A DNA stretch of 64,000 bases from an uncultured Eubacteriales bacterium. Lineage in GTDB: Bacteria > Bacillota > Clostridia > Lachnospirales > Lachnospiraceae. The position numbers and the translations under genes are program-made. The stretch covers positions 24,045 to 88,044 of the forward strand of contig OMWY01000009.1 of the NCBI GenBank assembly GCA_900314885.1. Reading direction: 5' to 3'. Positions within the stretch are counted from its first letter, which is position 1. The number at the start of each line of letters is the position of its first letter. A model generated the notes under the pieces. The model saw nothing but the letters and a program-made list of their open reading frames with translations, did no database searches and had not been told where the DNA came from. Positions 25,117 through 33,317 of the stretch are shown piece by piece.

Positions 25117-27046
25117 CGTCCTGCATTTCCGTAAGATAATCTGTCTTTCTGTGATTCTTCTGCTTTTCTATATACATTTTCTCATCCGCGTCATTGATAA
25201 ATTCATCGAGAGACTTGCTCCCATCAGGCTTCGCAAGAACAAAGCCGGTGCTCGCCGAATATGGAAAAGCAAAATTTCCGTGCGAGCCTATATCTATCAT
25301 CTTGTCTTCTATACGTTCTCTAATCGAGTCAAAATCAACCGGTCCGGAAATCTTCTCTATCCCTACGAACTCATCGCCGCCTGTTCTCGCTATTATGGCA
25401 TCGGAATTAAGAGCCGATTTAAGCGATTCGGCAACTCCCTTCAGGGCAAGATCTCCATAGTCATGACCGAATTGATCATTTATATATTTTAACCTGTCGA
25501 GATCCGTAAATGTAATCAGTACAGTGTCCTTATTCTCTATAGCCCGCCTGTAGAGCGCCTCACCGTCTATTCTGATTCCCCGCCTGTTGAAAAGTCCGGT
25601 AAGTGTGTCACGCTTGTAGAGATTTTCAAGACGTACATTTACATAATTTAGCTTTTCACTCCTGAAAAGCTCCTCAAGCCTTCTTGAAATGATGCGCATT
25701 ATTTCAAAGAAACGCTGGCTAAGCATCATCGGAATCGCTGATTTTGTCACGTAATATCCGACTGTATATTTTCCAAAATGAAGCGGCATAAAGAGAACAT
25801 CCTCGCCCTGCTTCTCAAGAAGATATTTCTTGAAAATGTCCTCCTCGGCCTTCTCTCCCTCCATGCCCCTGAAGCAGCCATCAGCGTAAAGAACATGCAT
25901 ATTTGAAGAGTACCCCTTGATATTAAACTCCATGAGCTCCGGGGCCGCCATTTCACCCCTACCGTCATCATCATGATAGTCAAAGACATGGTCATCGATA
26001 ACGACACAGAGTCCCTCTACCCTGAATGAAGGGAGGCTCGCTCTTGCGACGGCAACGACTGACTTCGCGTCATTGCACTGCATAACCTCTGACTCCATGT
26101 TCATGAGCTCTTCTTCGTAGCGGTCGGTATCAACTCCCGAAAGAATCTGCTTTCTGAGGTACTGGTTCATATCAAATGGGTCGCCGTGACAACCGCAGCT
26201 CTCCTGGGACACAAGCTCGGTCTTGATATACTGCTTTCTCTCTATCTTCTCTCCCCGCCAAAGGGCAAGTATCATATCCATGGCAAGATAGGCTATGTCC
26301 TCGCGGGCATTTTCAACCGTAGTTATCCTCGGTGTATAGAAGCTCGCCTTGTCAAAATTGTCAAAGCCTGTAACGGCAAAGTCCCTCGGAACCTTCTTCC
26401 CCTCCTTTGCGGCCTCCTCGCAGACTGAGATGGCGAGATTATCATTCGCGCAGATAAATGCGTCAGGAAACCCTTCATGGGTAAGTCTTAGCTTCTTATA
26501 GCAGACCACGCCGCTCTGATAGTCAAAATCTCCATGGGCAAAGTCATTTTCGGAATAGGAAAGATTATGGGAATCCAAGTAGTCCTTGACAGCTCTCTCC
26601 CTCTCGGCGCTCTCAAAGTTGGATGGGTCGGCAAATATACCCCAGAATCTTTTCATTCCATGGTGCTCATTCAAATGCTCTATAACCTGCCACATGGCGG
26701 CATAATTATCCACGCCGGCATAGTAGAAGCCGTCGATCTCCTTCCCGAGAGATACGGCCGGTATACCGGCTTTCTTAATGCGGTCAATTATTTCATCAAC
26801 TTCGTCCTGTACGCTGAAGTTGTTAAAATCGGCTATGACTGCGTCAAATTTTGTAAAGTCCGCGAGTCTCATGATGTTGTATTCTGCTCTGTTGTATGAC
26901 TCGTCAAGGCTCCAGCACCCCGCGCTGTTAAATATATAGAGCGTGCCTTCCGCTCCCTTCCGCCTCATCCTGTCCACAATGCCGTAGGGCCAGGCGGAAA
27001 TCATGAACTGTTTCCAATTGTCCGTGATGAGTGCTACCTTGCGCAT
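25103..27046 (-). CDS. Sugar-binding-type sensor fused to a GGDEF diguanylate cyclase domain
   Basis: 647 aa. The first 290 residues form a LacI/periplasmic-binding-type fold (MRKVALITDNWKQFMISAWP, IPAVSLGKEIDG, GFPDAFICANDNLAISVCEE, FAVTGFDNFDKASFYTPRIT) with no DNA-binding helix and no signal peptide. A middle sensor-like region (about 300-470) follows, then a GGDEF domain with RDTLTGLFNRRG and an intact GGDEF at 556-560. It probably makes cyclic-di-GMP in response to a cytoplasmic ligand. The ATG at 27046 has GGAGGG 6 nt upstream; the frame extends further without support. Confidence 0.85.
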   Translation of the reverse strand: MRKVALITDNWKQFMISAWPYGIVDRMRRKGAEGTLYIFNSAGCWSLDESYNRAEYNIMRLADFTKFDAVIADFNNFSVQDEVDEIIDRIKKAGIPAVSLGKEIDGFYYAGVDNYAAMWQVIEHLNEHHGMKRFWGIFADPSNFESAERERAVKDYLDSHNLSYSENDFAHGDFDYQSGVVCYKKLRLTHEGFPDAFICANDNLAISVCEEAAKEGKKVPRDFAVTGFDNFDKASFYTPRITTVENAREDIAYLAMDMILALWRGEKIERKQYIKTELVSQESCGCHGDPFDMNQYLRKQILSGVDTDRYEEELMNMESEVMQCNDAKSVVAVARASLPSFRVEGLCVVIDDHVFDYHDDDGRGEMAAPELMEFNIKGYSSNMHVLYADGCFRGMEGEKAEEDIFKKYLLEKQGEDVLFMPLHFGKYTVGYYVTKSAIPMMLSQRFFEIMRIISRRLEELFRSEKLNYVNVRLENLYKRDTLTGLFNRRGIRIDGEALYRRAIENKDTVLITFTDLDRLKYINDQFGHDYGDLALKGVAESLKSALNSDAIIARTGGDEFVGIEKISGPVDFDSIRERIEDKMIDIGSHGNFAFPYSASTGFVLAKPDGSKSLDEFINDADEKMYIEKQKNHRKTDYLTEMQDDEDE

Positions 27047-27154
27047 AAGAAGCCCTCCAAAGGTGTATAGTGTTACGATTAACTTATTATAACTCTTTTC
27101 TGATATTTTTTCAAACATCATTGTAAATAAATATGGTTTATTTTATAATGTTAT

Positions 27155-27272
27155 TACTCCTTCCGTCGCCTACGGCGTATAATGTATGCTCCTACGGAGC
27201 ATACTGGTCATAGCCACCCACTTCGTGGGACCCGCCTATGACAACAGCCACACTCCCTCAAGAGGGAGGCTA
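27155..27272. repeat. Composite intergenic hairpin element
   Basis: Starts ACTCCTTCCGT and ends GAGGGAGGCT. In order it contains CGCC-TAC-GGCG, a perfect 9-bp hairpin (GTATGCTCC / GGAGCATAC), a TCATAGCC...GGCTATGA-type module with an inner CCCAC-TTC-GTGGG stem, and CTCCCTCAAGAGGGAG. It lies 30 bp before the P-type ATPase start, so it is probably transcribed. Confidence 0.75.
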
Positions 27273-27305
27273 TATGATAGGATAATCTTATTATGGAGAA
27301 ATATT

Positions 27306-29654
27306 ATGCAGACACTACTTAAGGGCCTTACGGAGGCTGAAGTCCGTGAACGCACCGAGGCGGGCCAGGTAAATGCCCTGCCCGAGGACACCAGGAACAG
27401 CGTAAGGTCAATCATTTTCAAGAACGTATTTACTTATTTTAACCTCATATTCACGGTACTTGCCGTGCTCGTAATCCTGGTGGGCTCCTATAACAGCCTG
27501 CTTTTTCTCCCTGTCGTAATCGCGAATACGATTATCGGCATAGTCCAACAGCTCTACGCTAAGAAGGTTCTCGATAACCTGACCCTGATGAGTGTTACCG
27601 AATGTACCGTCGTGAGGGATGGGAAGGAAATAAGCGTTCCCGTTAACACCCTTGTAAGAGATGACATTGTAAAGCTTACAAACGGAAACCAGATTCCCGC
27701 TGATGCCGAGGTCCTCGAGGGCCTTGTCCGTGTAAATGAATCGCTCCTTACCGGTGAATCTGACGAGATTGAAAAGAAGAAGGGAAGCGGCCTTAAGTCG
27801 GGAAGCTTCGTTGTTTCGGGAACATGCTACGCTAAGCTCATTTCGGTCGGTGAAAGCTCTTACGCAAGCAGGCTCACCGCTGAAGCCAAGTCCATAAAAG
27901 ATCGTGACTCTGAAATGATTAAGAGCATTAACGGCTTCGTAAAATTTGCCGGTATCGCCATAATCCCGATAGGCATTACCTTATTTTTACAGGGAATATA
28001 TGTAAATGATCTTTCATACAAGGATTCTGTTGTTTCGATGGTGGCGGCAGTAATAGGCATGATTCCTGAAGGCTTATATCTCCTCGTTACGATAGCCCTT
28101 GCCCTCTCCGCAGCGAGACTCGCGACAAAGCATGTCCTTCTCCACGATATGAGAAGCACAGAGACCCTTGCGAGAGTTGATGTCCTCTGCGTCGATAAGA
28201 CGGGAACAATTACCGACAATAAGATGAACGTAACGGATATATCTCTTCCTGTTGATTCATCTGATTCTTCGGGCTCGGATGAGCAAAATAAGCTTCTTCT
28301 CGCGCGATACATTAGTTCCATGGATGACACTAACGCCACCATGGAAGCCCTCCGCTCATATTTTACGGAGGAAGATAAAATAGAAAATATAGTAAAAATC
28401 ACATCATTTTCTTCTAAATTAAAATATTCGGAAATTGAGACCGGTGAATATATTTACAGGCTCGGCGCTCCGGAATTTTTACTGGGTGAAGATATATTAG
28501 AGAAAAATGCGCCTCTCGTCGAAGGCCCTGCCGAAGCCGGCCAGAGAGTTCTTGCCTTTGTGAGAATTTTAAAGTCTCAGCCTATGGATGAGAAAAATAA
28601 GAACGCAGAGCCATTATTATTTATCGCTCTCGAAAACGGGATAAGAAACGGCGCAATCGAGACATTTAAATATTTGCAGGACGAGGAGGTTGAAATAAAG
28701 GTTATTTCGGGTGATAATCCTGTGACTGTTTCCGCTGTCGCGAGGTCGGTCGGAATTAATAACGCTGATAAATATATAGACGCTTCGACGTTAAATAATT
28801 CCTATGATTACGAAAACGCCGTCAGAAAATATACTATTTTCGGCCGTGTAAAGCCTGAGCAGAAACGCGAGCTTGTTAAGGCTATAAAGGGTACAGGTAA
28901 ATTTACCGCTATGACGGGAGACGGTGTAAATGATATTCTCGCCATGAAGGAGGCGGACTGCTCTATCGCCATGGGAACAGGAAGTGACGCGGCGAGAAGT
29001 GCCGCCCAGACTGTCCTTCTTGATTCTGATTTTTCGCACATGAAGGATATTATTGCGGAAGGCAGGCAGGACATAAATAATATCACAAGGTCAGCGATAT
29101 TATTCTTATACAAGAATTTATTTTCGATGTTCCTTGCGATATTCTCTATAATTAATACATTTAAATATCCGCTCAACCCGTCGCAGATTAGTCTTATTTC
29201 TGCCTTTAATATCGGACTTCCGGCATTTTTGTTAGCTCTTGAGCCTAACGATACGAAGCAGAAAAATCACTTTATGCGGGAGACTATACTGAAATCCCTA
29301 CCGGCGGCGCTTACATCATTTTTATGCATAGCCTCAATGGTAATATTCGGACAGGTATTTCATATAGCGGAAAGCGATGTCTCTACGGCAAGTACCTATC
29401 TCCTCTCAATCGTAGGCTTCCTAATCCTCTTCAGATTATGCAAGCCTAGGAACACCTACAGGAATTGGGTATTTATTGGTTGCCTCGCGGGATTTATTTT
29501 CACCGCGTCATTCCTGGACAGCCTCTTCTCCCTCCAGTCCATTTCAACGCCATGCGTAATGCTGACCGTAGTCTTCGCGATAGCTGAGGAATCCCTCATG
29601 CGGAACTTCACCGAACTTGCAGGGTGGATAGAGAGAAAATTAGTCAAAGGGTAA
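27306..29654 (+). CDS. Cation-translocating P-type ATPase (CtpE-like)
   Basis: 782 aa. It has the actuator motif LTGESDE, the phosphorylation site DKTGTIT (Asp297), hinge motif MTGDGVNDILAMKEADCSIA and about ten membrane helices. There is no N-terminal heavy-metal domain or CPC motif. The composition is closest to the CtpE-like branch linked to calcium uptake in actinobacteria; the ion is uncertain. The ATG at 27306 has GGAGAA upstream; an extension of 40 codons would run through the hairpin element and is rejected. Single-gene unit. Confidence 0.87.
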   Translation: MQTLLKGLTEAEVRERTEAGQVNALPEDTRNSVRSIIFKNVFTYFNLIFTVLAVLVILVGSYNSLLFLPVVIANTIIGIVQQLYAKKVLDNLTLMSVTECTVVRDGKEISVPVNTLVRDDIVKLTNGNQIPADAEVLEGLVRVNESLLTGESDEIEKKKGSGLKSGSFVVSGTCYAKLISVGESSYASRLTAEAKSIKDRDSEMIKSINGFVKFAGIAIIPIGITLFLQGIYVNDLSYKDSVVSMVAAVIGMIPEGLYLLVTIALALSAARLATKHVLLHDMRSTETLARVDVLCVDKTGTITDNKMNVTDISLPVDSSDSSGSDEQNKLLLARYISSMDDTNATMEALRSYFTEEDKIENIVKITSFSSKLKYSEIETGEYIYRLGAPEFLLGEDILEKNAPLVEGPAEAGQRVLAFVRILKSQPMDEKNKNAEPLLFIALENGIRNGAIETFKYLQDEEVEIKVISGDNPVTVSAVARSVGINNADKYIDASTLNNSYDYENAVRKYTIFGRVKPEQKRELVKAIKGTGKFTAMTGDGVNDILAMKEADCSIAMGTGSDAARSAAQTVLLDSDFSHMKDIIAEGRQDINNITRSAILFLYKNLFSMFLAIFSIINTFKYPLNPSQISLISAFNIGLPAFLLALEPNDTKQKNHFMRETILKSLPAALTSFLCIASMVIFGQVFHIAESDVSTASTYLLSIVGFLILFRLCKPRNTYRNWVFIGCLAGFIFTASFLDSLFSLQSISTPCVMLTVVFAIAEESLMRNFTELAGWIERKLVKG

Positions 29655-29656
29655 GG

Positions 29657-29716
29657 GGACAGATTAAAATCTGTCCCGCATGAGAGTAAGGGGACAGAAT
29701 AAAATCTGTCTCCTTA
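29657..29716. repeat. Tandem pair of GGGGACAG hairpins after the P-type ATPase
   Basis: GGGACAGAT / ATCTGTCCC (29657-29678) is followed 10 nt later by AAGGGGACAGA / TCTGTCTCCTT (29689-29716, one G-T pair). They start at the ATPase stop and may terminate it, but the two similar hairpins in a row look like a repeat element. Confidence 0.65.
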
Positions 29717-29741
29717 TAAAAGTGCATTAATTGTCAATATC

Positions 29742-29948
29742 TTATGATGCAACCATTTCTTTCTCAAGAAGCTTCTTCGCCACTCTGTATTGATCGACAG
29801 TCACACCCAGCCTACTGCAAGCTTCATCTATTGTAACCGAAAATCCATCTGCTGCATTTTCAACGTACTTAACCAAATTCTCTGCATTATCATATGCCCT
29901 AGCCGCATCAAGTTCAGGTTTCATCAATGTATTGAACGCCTCACACAT
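29742..29948 (-). CDS. Small protein, possibly the C-terminal remnant of a Rpn/PD-(D/E)XK-type protein
   Basis: 68 aa, helical: MCEAFNTLMKPELDAARAYD, then IDEACSRLGVTVDQYRVAKK. The MCEA start and the ending DEACSRLGV resemble the tail of Rpn-family nuclease/transposase proteins. A strong AGGAGG lies 8 nt before the ATG, which argues that it is translated. It may therefore be a short stand-alone gene or a decayed end; function unknown. Confidence 0.55.
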   Translation of the reverse strand: MCEAFNTLMKPELDAARAYDNAENLVKYVENAADGFSVTIDEACSRLGVTVDQYRVAKKLLEKEMVAS

Positions 29949-29985
29949 ATCAGGTTCCTCCTTTATTTCTTTAAAGACTTCAATA

Positions 29986-30180
29986 TTACATTTCCTCTTC
30001 TGATGCTGTCACACCTTCGGCAAGGTCCTGCATTTTAATATTGGTATAGCTAAGCGCATTAATAAGAAATGTCGGAGTGCCTGTTTTAAACCAGTAATTT
30101 CCGAAATCAAACTTATTAAAGACAAAGAGAATGCTAAAAGTACATACGGGGGTCAGGAACCCCATAAAGTTTTTATCCAC
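29986..30180 (-). pseudogene. Fragment of an AAA-ATPase-like/DUF1703 protein
   Basis: A stretch of about 45 residues (FDFGNYWFKTGTPTFLIN and following) matches the diagnostic NYWFETGTPTFL region of the large ATP-binding proteins with AAA-ATPase-like and nuclease domains, normally over 500 aa. Both the upstream ATPase part and the downstream part are missing. Its 5' boundary coincides with the hairpin element at 30148-30282, suggesting loss by recombination or insertion there. Confidence 0.6.
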
Positions 30181-30282
30181 CGCTACGCGTGCGGGCTGTA
30201 AGTGCTTTGCGCTTACTTAGTCGTAGCCAACTCCCCCACTTCGTGGGTCCCCTTCTACGACAACTTATGAAGACTGACCCCC
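30148..30282. repeat. Composite hairpin element with GGGGGTCAG / CTGACCCCC ends
   Basis: Outer ends (30148-30156 and 30273-30281) are inverted copies. Inside are GTAAGTGC-TTT-GCGCTTAC, the spacer TTAG, and the TCGTAGCC...CTACGACAA module with a CCCAC-TTC-GTGGG core. The same TTAG-TCGTAGCC module occurs at 35849 and 40417. It overlaps the last codons of the MFS gene and the pseudogene start. Confidence 0.75.
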
Positions 30283-31443
30283 TGTTTTCTTTCCTCTGAG
30301 GTCGGAATAAACAAATACCATAATGAGCTCAAGAATCAGGATATAATATGGGAAGAGGCGGAAGGAAAGTGCCTTCGCGAGGAAGCCAAAAAGCGGAGGC
30401 ATTACAACAACGCCCACATAGGCGCTAGCCATCTGGACACCTATTACAGCCTGAGACATATCCTCCCCAAAGAGCTCGGGAGTCGAGTGAATAAAGCACG
30501 GATAAACCGGAGCGCAGCCAAGGCCTACAATAATAAGCGCTATAAAGGATACCATATTTGAAAATGGCAGGAATAATAATACAACCCCTATGCTTATTAA
30601 AGTAAATCCCATATAAATAAGCTGCACATCGTTAAACTTAATGGCAAGAAATCCATTAAGAGCGCGGCCTATAGTAATTCCGATTACAAATAATACGGCT
30701 AGCTTCGCAGCCGTTGTCTCATCTACGCCCTTCTCAAGCACAAGGTATGTACTGCCCCATCCCATTACCGTCTGCTCTATAGCGCAATAGCAGAAAAATG
30801 AGAGCATGACATTTTTAATGCCCGGAAGTCTCACAAGCTTATGAAGGGGAATAGGCTCCCGCTTCTCTAAGCCCTTATCCTCTATGTCCTTTTCCTCGCT
30901 CGCTTCCCATTTAGGAAGGCTTACAAAAATAATTACGACAATAACAAGCTGAATAATTCCTACAATCCGATAGCCCATATTCCATGGCCTGTTCGCTGAT
31001 AAAACCGCTCCCATAATAACAGGGCCGGTAAGGGCGCCAAGGCCCCACATGCAGTGAAGCCAGCTCATGTGCTTCGCTTCAAGGTGGAGGGCGACGTAAT
31101 TATTCAAGGCAGCGTCAACGCTTCCGGCTCCGAGGCCATAAGGGATAGCCAGGATACAGAGAGATATAAATGAGTGGCTGAATGAAAAGCCTAAAAGAGC
31201 AAGCGCTGTAAGGGCAACGCTTGCGACTGTAACCTTGCCTGCTCCAAAGCGCTTCGTGAGCTTATCTGAATTAAGGCTTGATACAACGGTACCTGCTGAT
31301 ATAATCATGGAAATGATTCCCATCCACGATACATTTACACCGAATTCCTTGTAAATAGTAGGCCAGGCGCTCCCGAGCATGCTGTCCGGCAGGCCCAGCG
31401 ATATGAATGCCAGGTATATGATTGCGATAAGTATTGATGTCAT
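30265..31443 (-). CDS. MFS transporter
   Basis: 392 aa with 12 predicted membrane helices in two halves and a charged central loop (residues 182-200). Motifs include GLPDSMLGSAWPTI near residue 17, SDKLTKRFGAGKVTV and GLGAGSVDAALNNY. It resembles sugar-type MFS permeases of the FucP/YbjJ group; the substrate is unknown. The last eight codons lie inside the hairpin element, so the native C-terminus may have been changed. AAGGG precedes the ATG. Confidence 0.82.
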   Translation of the reverse strand: MTSILIAIIYLAFISLGLPDSMLGSAWPTIYKEFGVNVSWMGIISMIISAGTVVSSLNSDKLTKRFGAGKVTVASVALTALALLGFSFSHSFISLCILAIPYGLGAGSVDAALNNYVALHLEAKHMSWLHCMWGLGALTGPVIMGAVLSANRPWNMGYRIVGIIQLVIVVIIFVSLPKWEASEEKDIEDKGLEKREPIPLHKLVRLPGIKNVMLSFFCYCAIEQTVMGWGSTYLVLEKGVDETTAAKLAVLFVIGITIGRALNGFLAIKFNDVQLIYMGFTLISIGVVLLFLPFSNMVSFIALIIVGLGCAPVYPCFIHSTPELFGEDMSQAVIGVQMASAYVGVVVMPPLFGFLAKALSFRLFPYYILILELIMVFVYSDLRGKKTGGQSS

Positions 31444-31470
31444 TTTATTCTACCCTTGTTCAATTTATCC

Positions 31471-31508
31471 CGAGTCAGGCACGCCCTGCGGGCGAGCCAG
31501 ACACTAGG
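31471..31508. repeat. Hairpin element of the CAGGCAC / GAGCCAGACAC family at an ABC exporter stop
   Basis: CGAGTCAGGCAC, inner stem CGCCC-TGC-GGGCG, then GAGCCAGACAC. It supplies the stop and the last ten codons of the ABC exporter gene. Confidence 0.75.
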
Positions 31509-33313
31509 AAATCATACTGCGATTCATACAGAGCCCTGTATGCTCCACCCTTCTTTTTCATAAGCTCCTCATGGCTGCCCTTCTCCACTATTTCACCGTG
31601 ATCCACGTACATAATGCAGTCGGCGTTCCTTATAGTGGAAAGACGGTGAGCTATAATAAAGCTCGTCCTTCCCTTTAGCATCTCGGAAAGGCCCTTCTGA
31701 AGGAGAATCTCGGTCTCGGTATCTATCGCAGCCGTTGCCTCATCAAGTATAAGAATCTTAGGATCGGCAAGCACGGCTCGTGCGAATGAAATGAGCTGCC
31801 GTTGTCCTGCCGAAAGCCTAGAGCCGCGTTCATTTACCTGGGTATTATAGCCATCCTCAAGCCCCATAATAAAATCATGAGCGCAGACTGTCTTAGCGGC
31901 CCTTATTACATCCTCATCGCTCGCCTCCATATTTCCGTAGCGGATATTATCCATAATTGTCCCTGAAAATATGAAGCTGTCCTGCATCATTACGCCCATC
32001 TGGGTTCTGAGCGAATGAATCGTTACGTCCTCTATATTGATTCCGTCAACATAAACTCCACCGGACGTGACATTATAAAAGCGGCTTAGGAGATTTACAA
32101 TCGTGCTCTTGCCTGCTCCAGTCGGTCCTACGATAGCGTAGCTCTCTCCCGCCTTCACATCAAAGGATACGCCGTGCAATATTTCAACACCGTCATCGTA
32201 AGCGAAATGGACGTCCCTGTACTCAACATCTCCCTTTATCGGAGGCATTTCACGAGCGCCTTCCTTATCCTTCACCGCGACAGGCGCGTCGATGGTTTCA
32301 AATATTCTCTCAAGATAAGAAATAGCTGTCAGGAGTGAATTATAGAAGCTCGCGAGAGTCATGACAGGCTGCCAGAACCTCGCCACATAGCCCGTAAAAG
32401 CGGTGAGAAGTCCTACTGTTATAACAACGTCGCCCTTAGCTAGCCACCCTATTCCAAGCACATAAATAATCGCTGTCGACAATACATTTATATTATCGAT
32501 TACCGGACGCAAAATAAAATTATATTTTACCGCGCCAAGCCAGGCGGATCTCGCTTCGCCATTTAAGTCATTAAAGAAGTCGGTATTATAATCCTCCCTT
32601 ACAAATGACTGGGTGACGCGGATGCCATTTACACTTTCCGCTATATAGGCATTTAAATTCGACTGCTTGTTCGACTGGATCTGCCAGGCCTTATGCTGAC
32701 GGCTTTTTACAAATAATACGATTGCTATTAATATAGGCAGACCGCAGAGTACAATCAGTGTAAATTTCACATTTAAATAAAGCATGAAAATTACGATAAA
32801 TACCATGGAAATTGTATCGGTTATGGTATTTACAATTCCGTTCGATAATAAATCAGAGAGATTATTTACGTAATTTACCACTCTCACCTGAATTTTTCCG
32901 TGCGGCTTGTCATCAAAATAAGAAAACGGCAGCTCCTGCAAATGCACAAACAGCTCACGCCGCAAATTATAAACAATTCCCTGCCCTGCCTCATTTGTAA
33001 GCTTTATTTTGGCTCTCGTAATTAAGGCGCAGATAATAGTTATCGCAAGGGTCGCAAGGGCGTAAATAATTATTTTTTCTATCGCCGCGTCAGCCGATAA
33101 TTTATTTTCAAAGTTCGTCTCCGTGACGGTATCCATGACATTTTTCATAAATATCGGAATAAGCATGGAAAGGCCGCTCGAAATAATCATAATTACAACT
33201 GCGGTAATTAATTTCCCTTTAAATGGGCCGACATATGAAAACAGGCGCTTCAGCTGGTTTACGTCAAAGCTCTCTTCGAGGTCTTCATCCTCGTTAATTT
33301 TATTTCTTGCCAT
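31475..33313 (-). CDS. ABC exporter half-transporter, catalytically complete partner
   Basis: 612 aa. Six membrane helices (about 1-320) precede an ATPase domain with Walker A GPTGAGKST, Q-loop VMMQDSFIFSG, signature LSAGQRQLISFARAV, Walker B ILILDEATAAID with the catalytic Glu, and H-loop IIAHRLS. Together with the preceding gene it should form a heterodimeric multidrug or lipid exporter (BmrCD/TM287-288 type). An in-frame GTG at 33325 overlaps the Shine-Dalgarno site itself, so the ATG at 33313 is used, 4 bp after the partner's stop. The C-terminal LVSGSPAGRA comes from a repeat element. Confidence 0.9.
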   Translation of the reverse strand: MARNKINEDEDLEESFDVNQLKRLFSYVGPFKGKLITAVVIMIISSGLSMLIPIFMKNVMDTVTETNFENKLSADAAIEKIIIYALATLAITIICALITRAKIKLTNEAGQGIVYNLRRELFVHLQELPFSYFDDKPHGKIQVRVVNYVNNLSDLLSNGIVNTITDTISMVFIVIFMLYLNVKFTLIVLCGLPILIAIVLFVKSRQHKAWQIQSNKQSNLNAYIAESVNGIRVTQSFVREDYNTDFFNDLNGEARSAWLGAVKYNFILRPVIDNINVLSTAIIYVLGIGWLAKGDVVITVGLLTAFTGYVARFWQPVMTLASFYNSLLTAISYLERIFETIDAPVAVKDKEGAREMPPIKGDVEYRDVHFAYDDGVEILHGVSFDVKAGESYAIVGPTGAGKSTIVNLLSRFYNVTSGGVYVDGINIEDVTIHSLRTQMGVMMQDSFIFSGTIMDNIRYGNMEASDEDVIRAAKTVCAHDFIMGLEDGYNTQVNERGSRLSAGQRQLISFARAVLADPKILILDEATAAIDTETEILLQKGLSEMLKGRTSFIIAHRLSTIRNADCIMYVDHGEIVEKGSHEELMKKKGGAYRALYESQYDFLVSGSPAGRA

Positions 33314-33317
33314 ACCG

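Noticed and set aside
27186..27305. N-terminal extension of 40 codons for the P-type ATPase
   Set aside because: It runs through the hairpin element and gives non-family sequence; the ATG at 27306 has a ribosome binding site.
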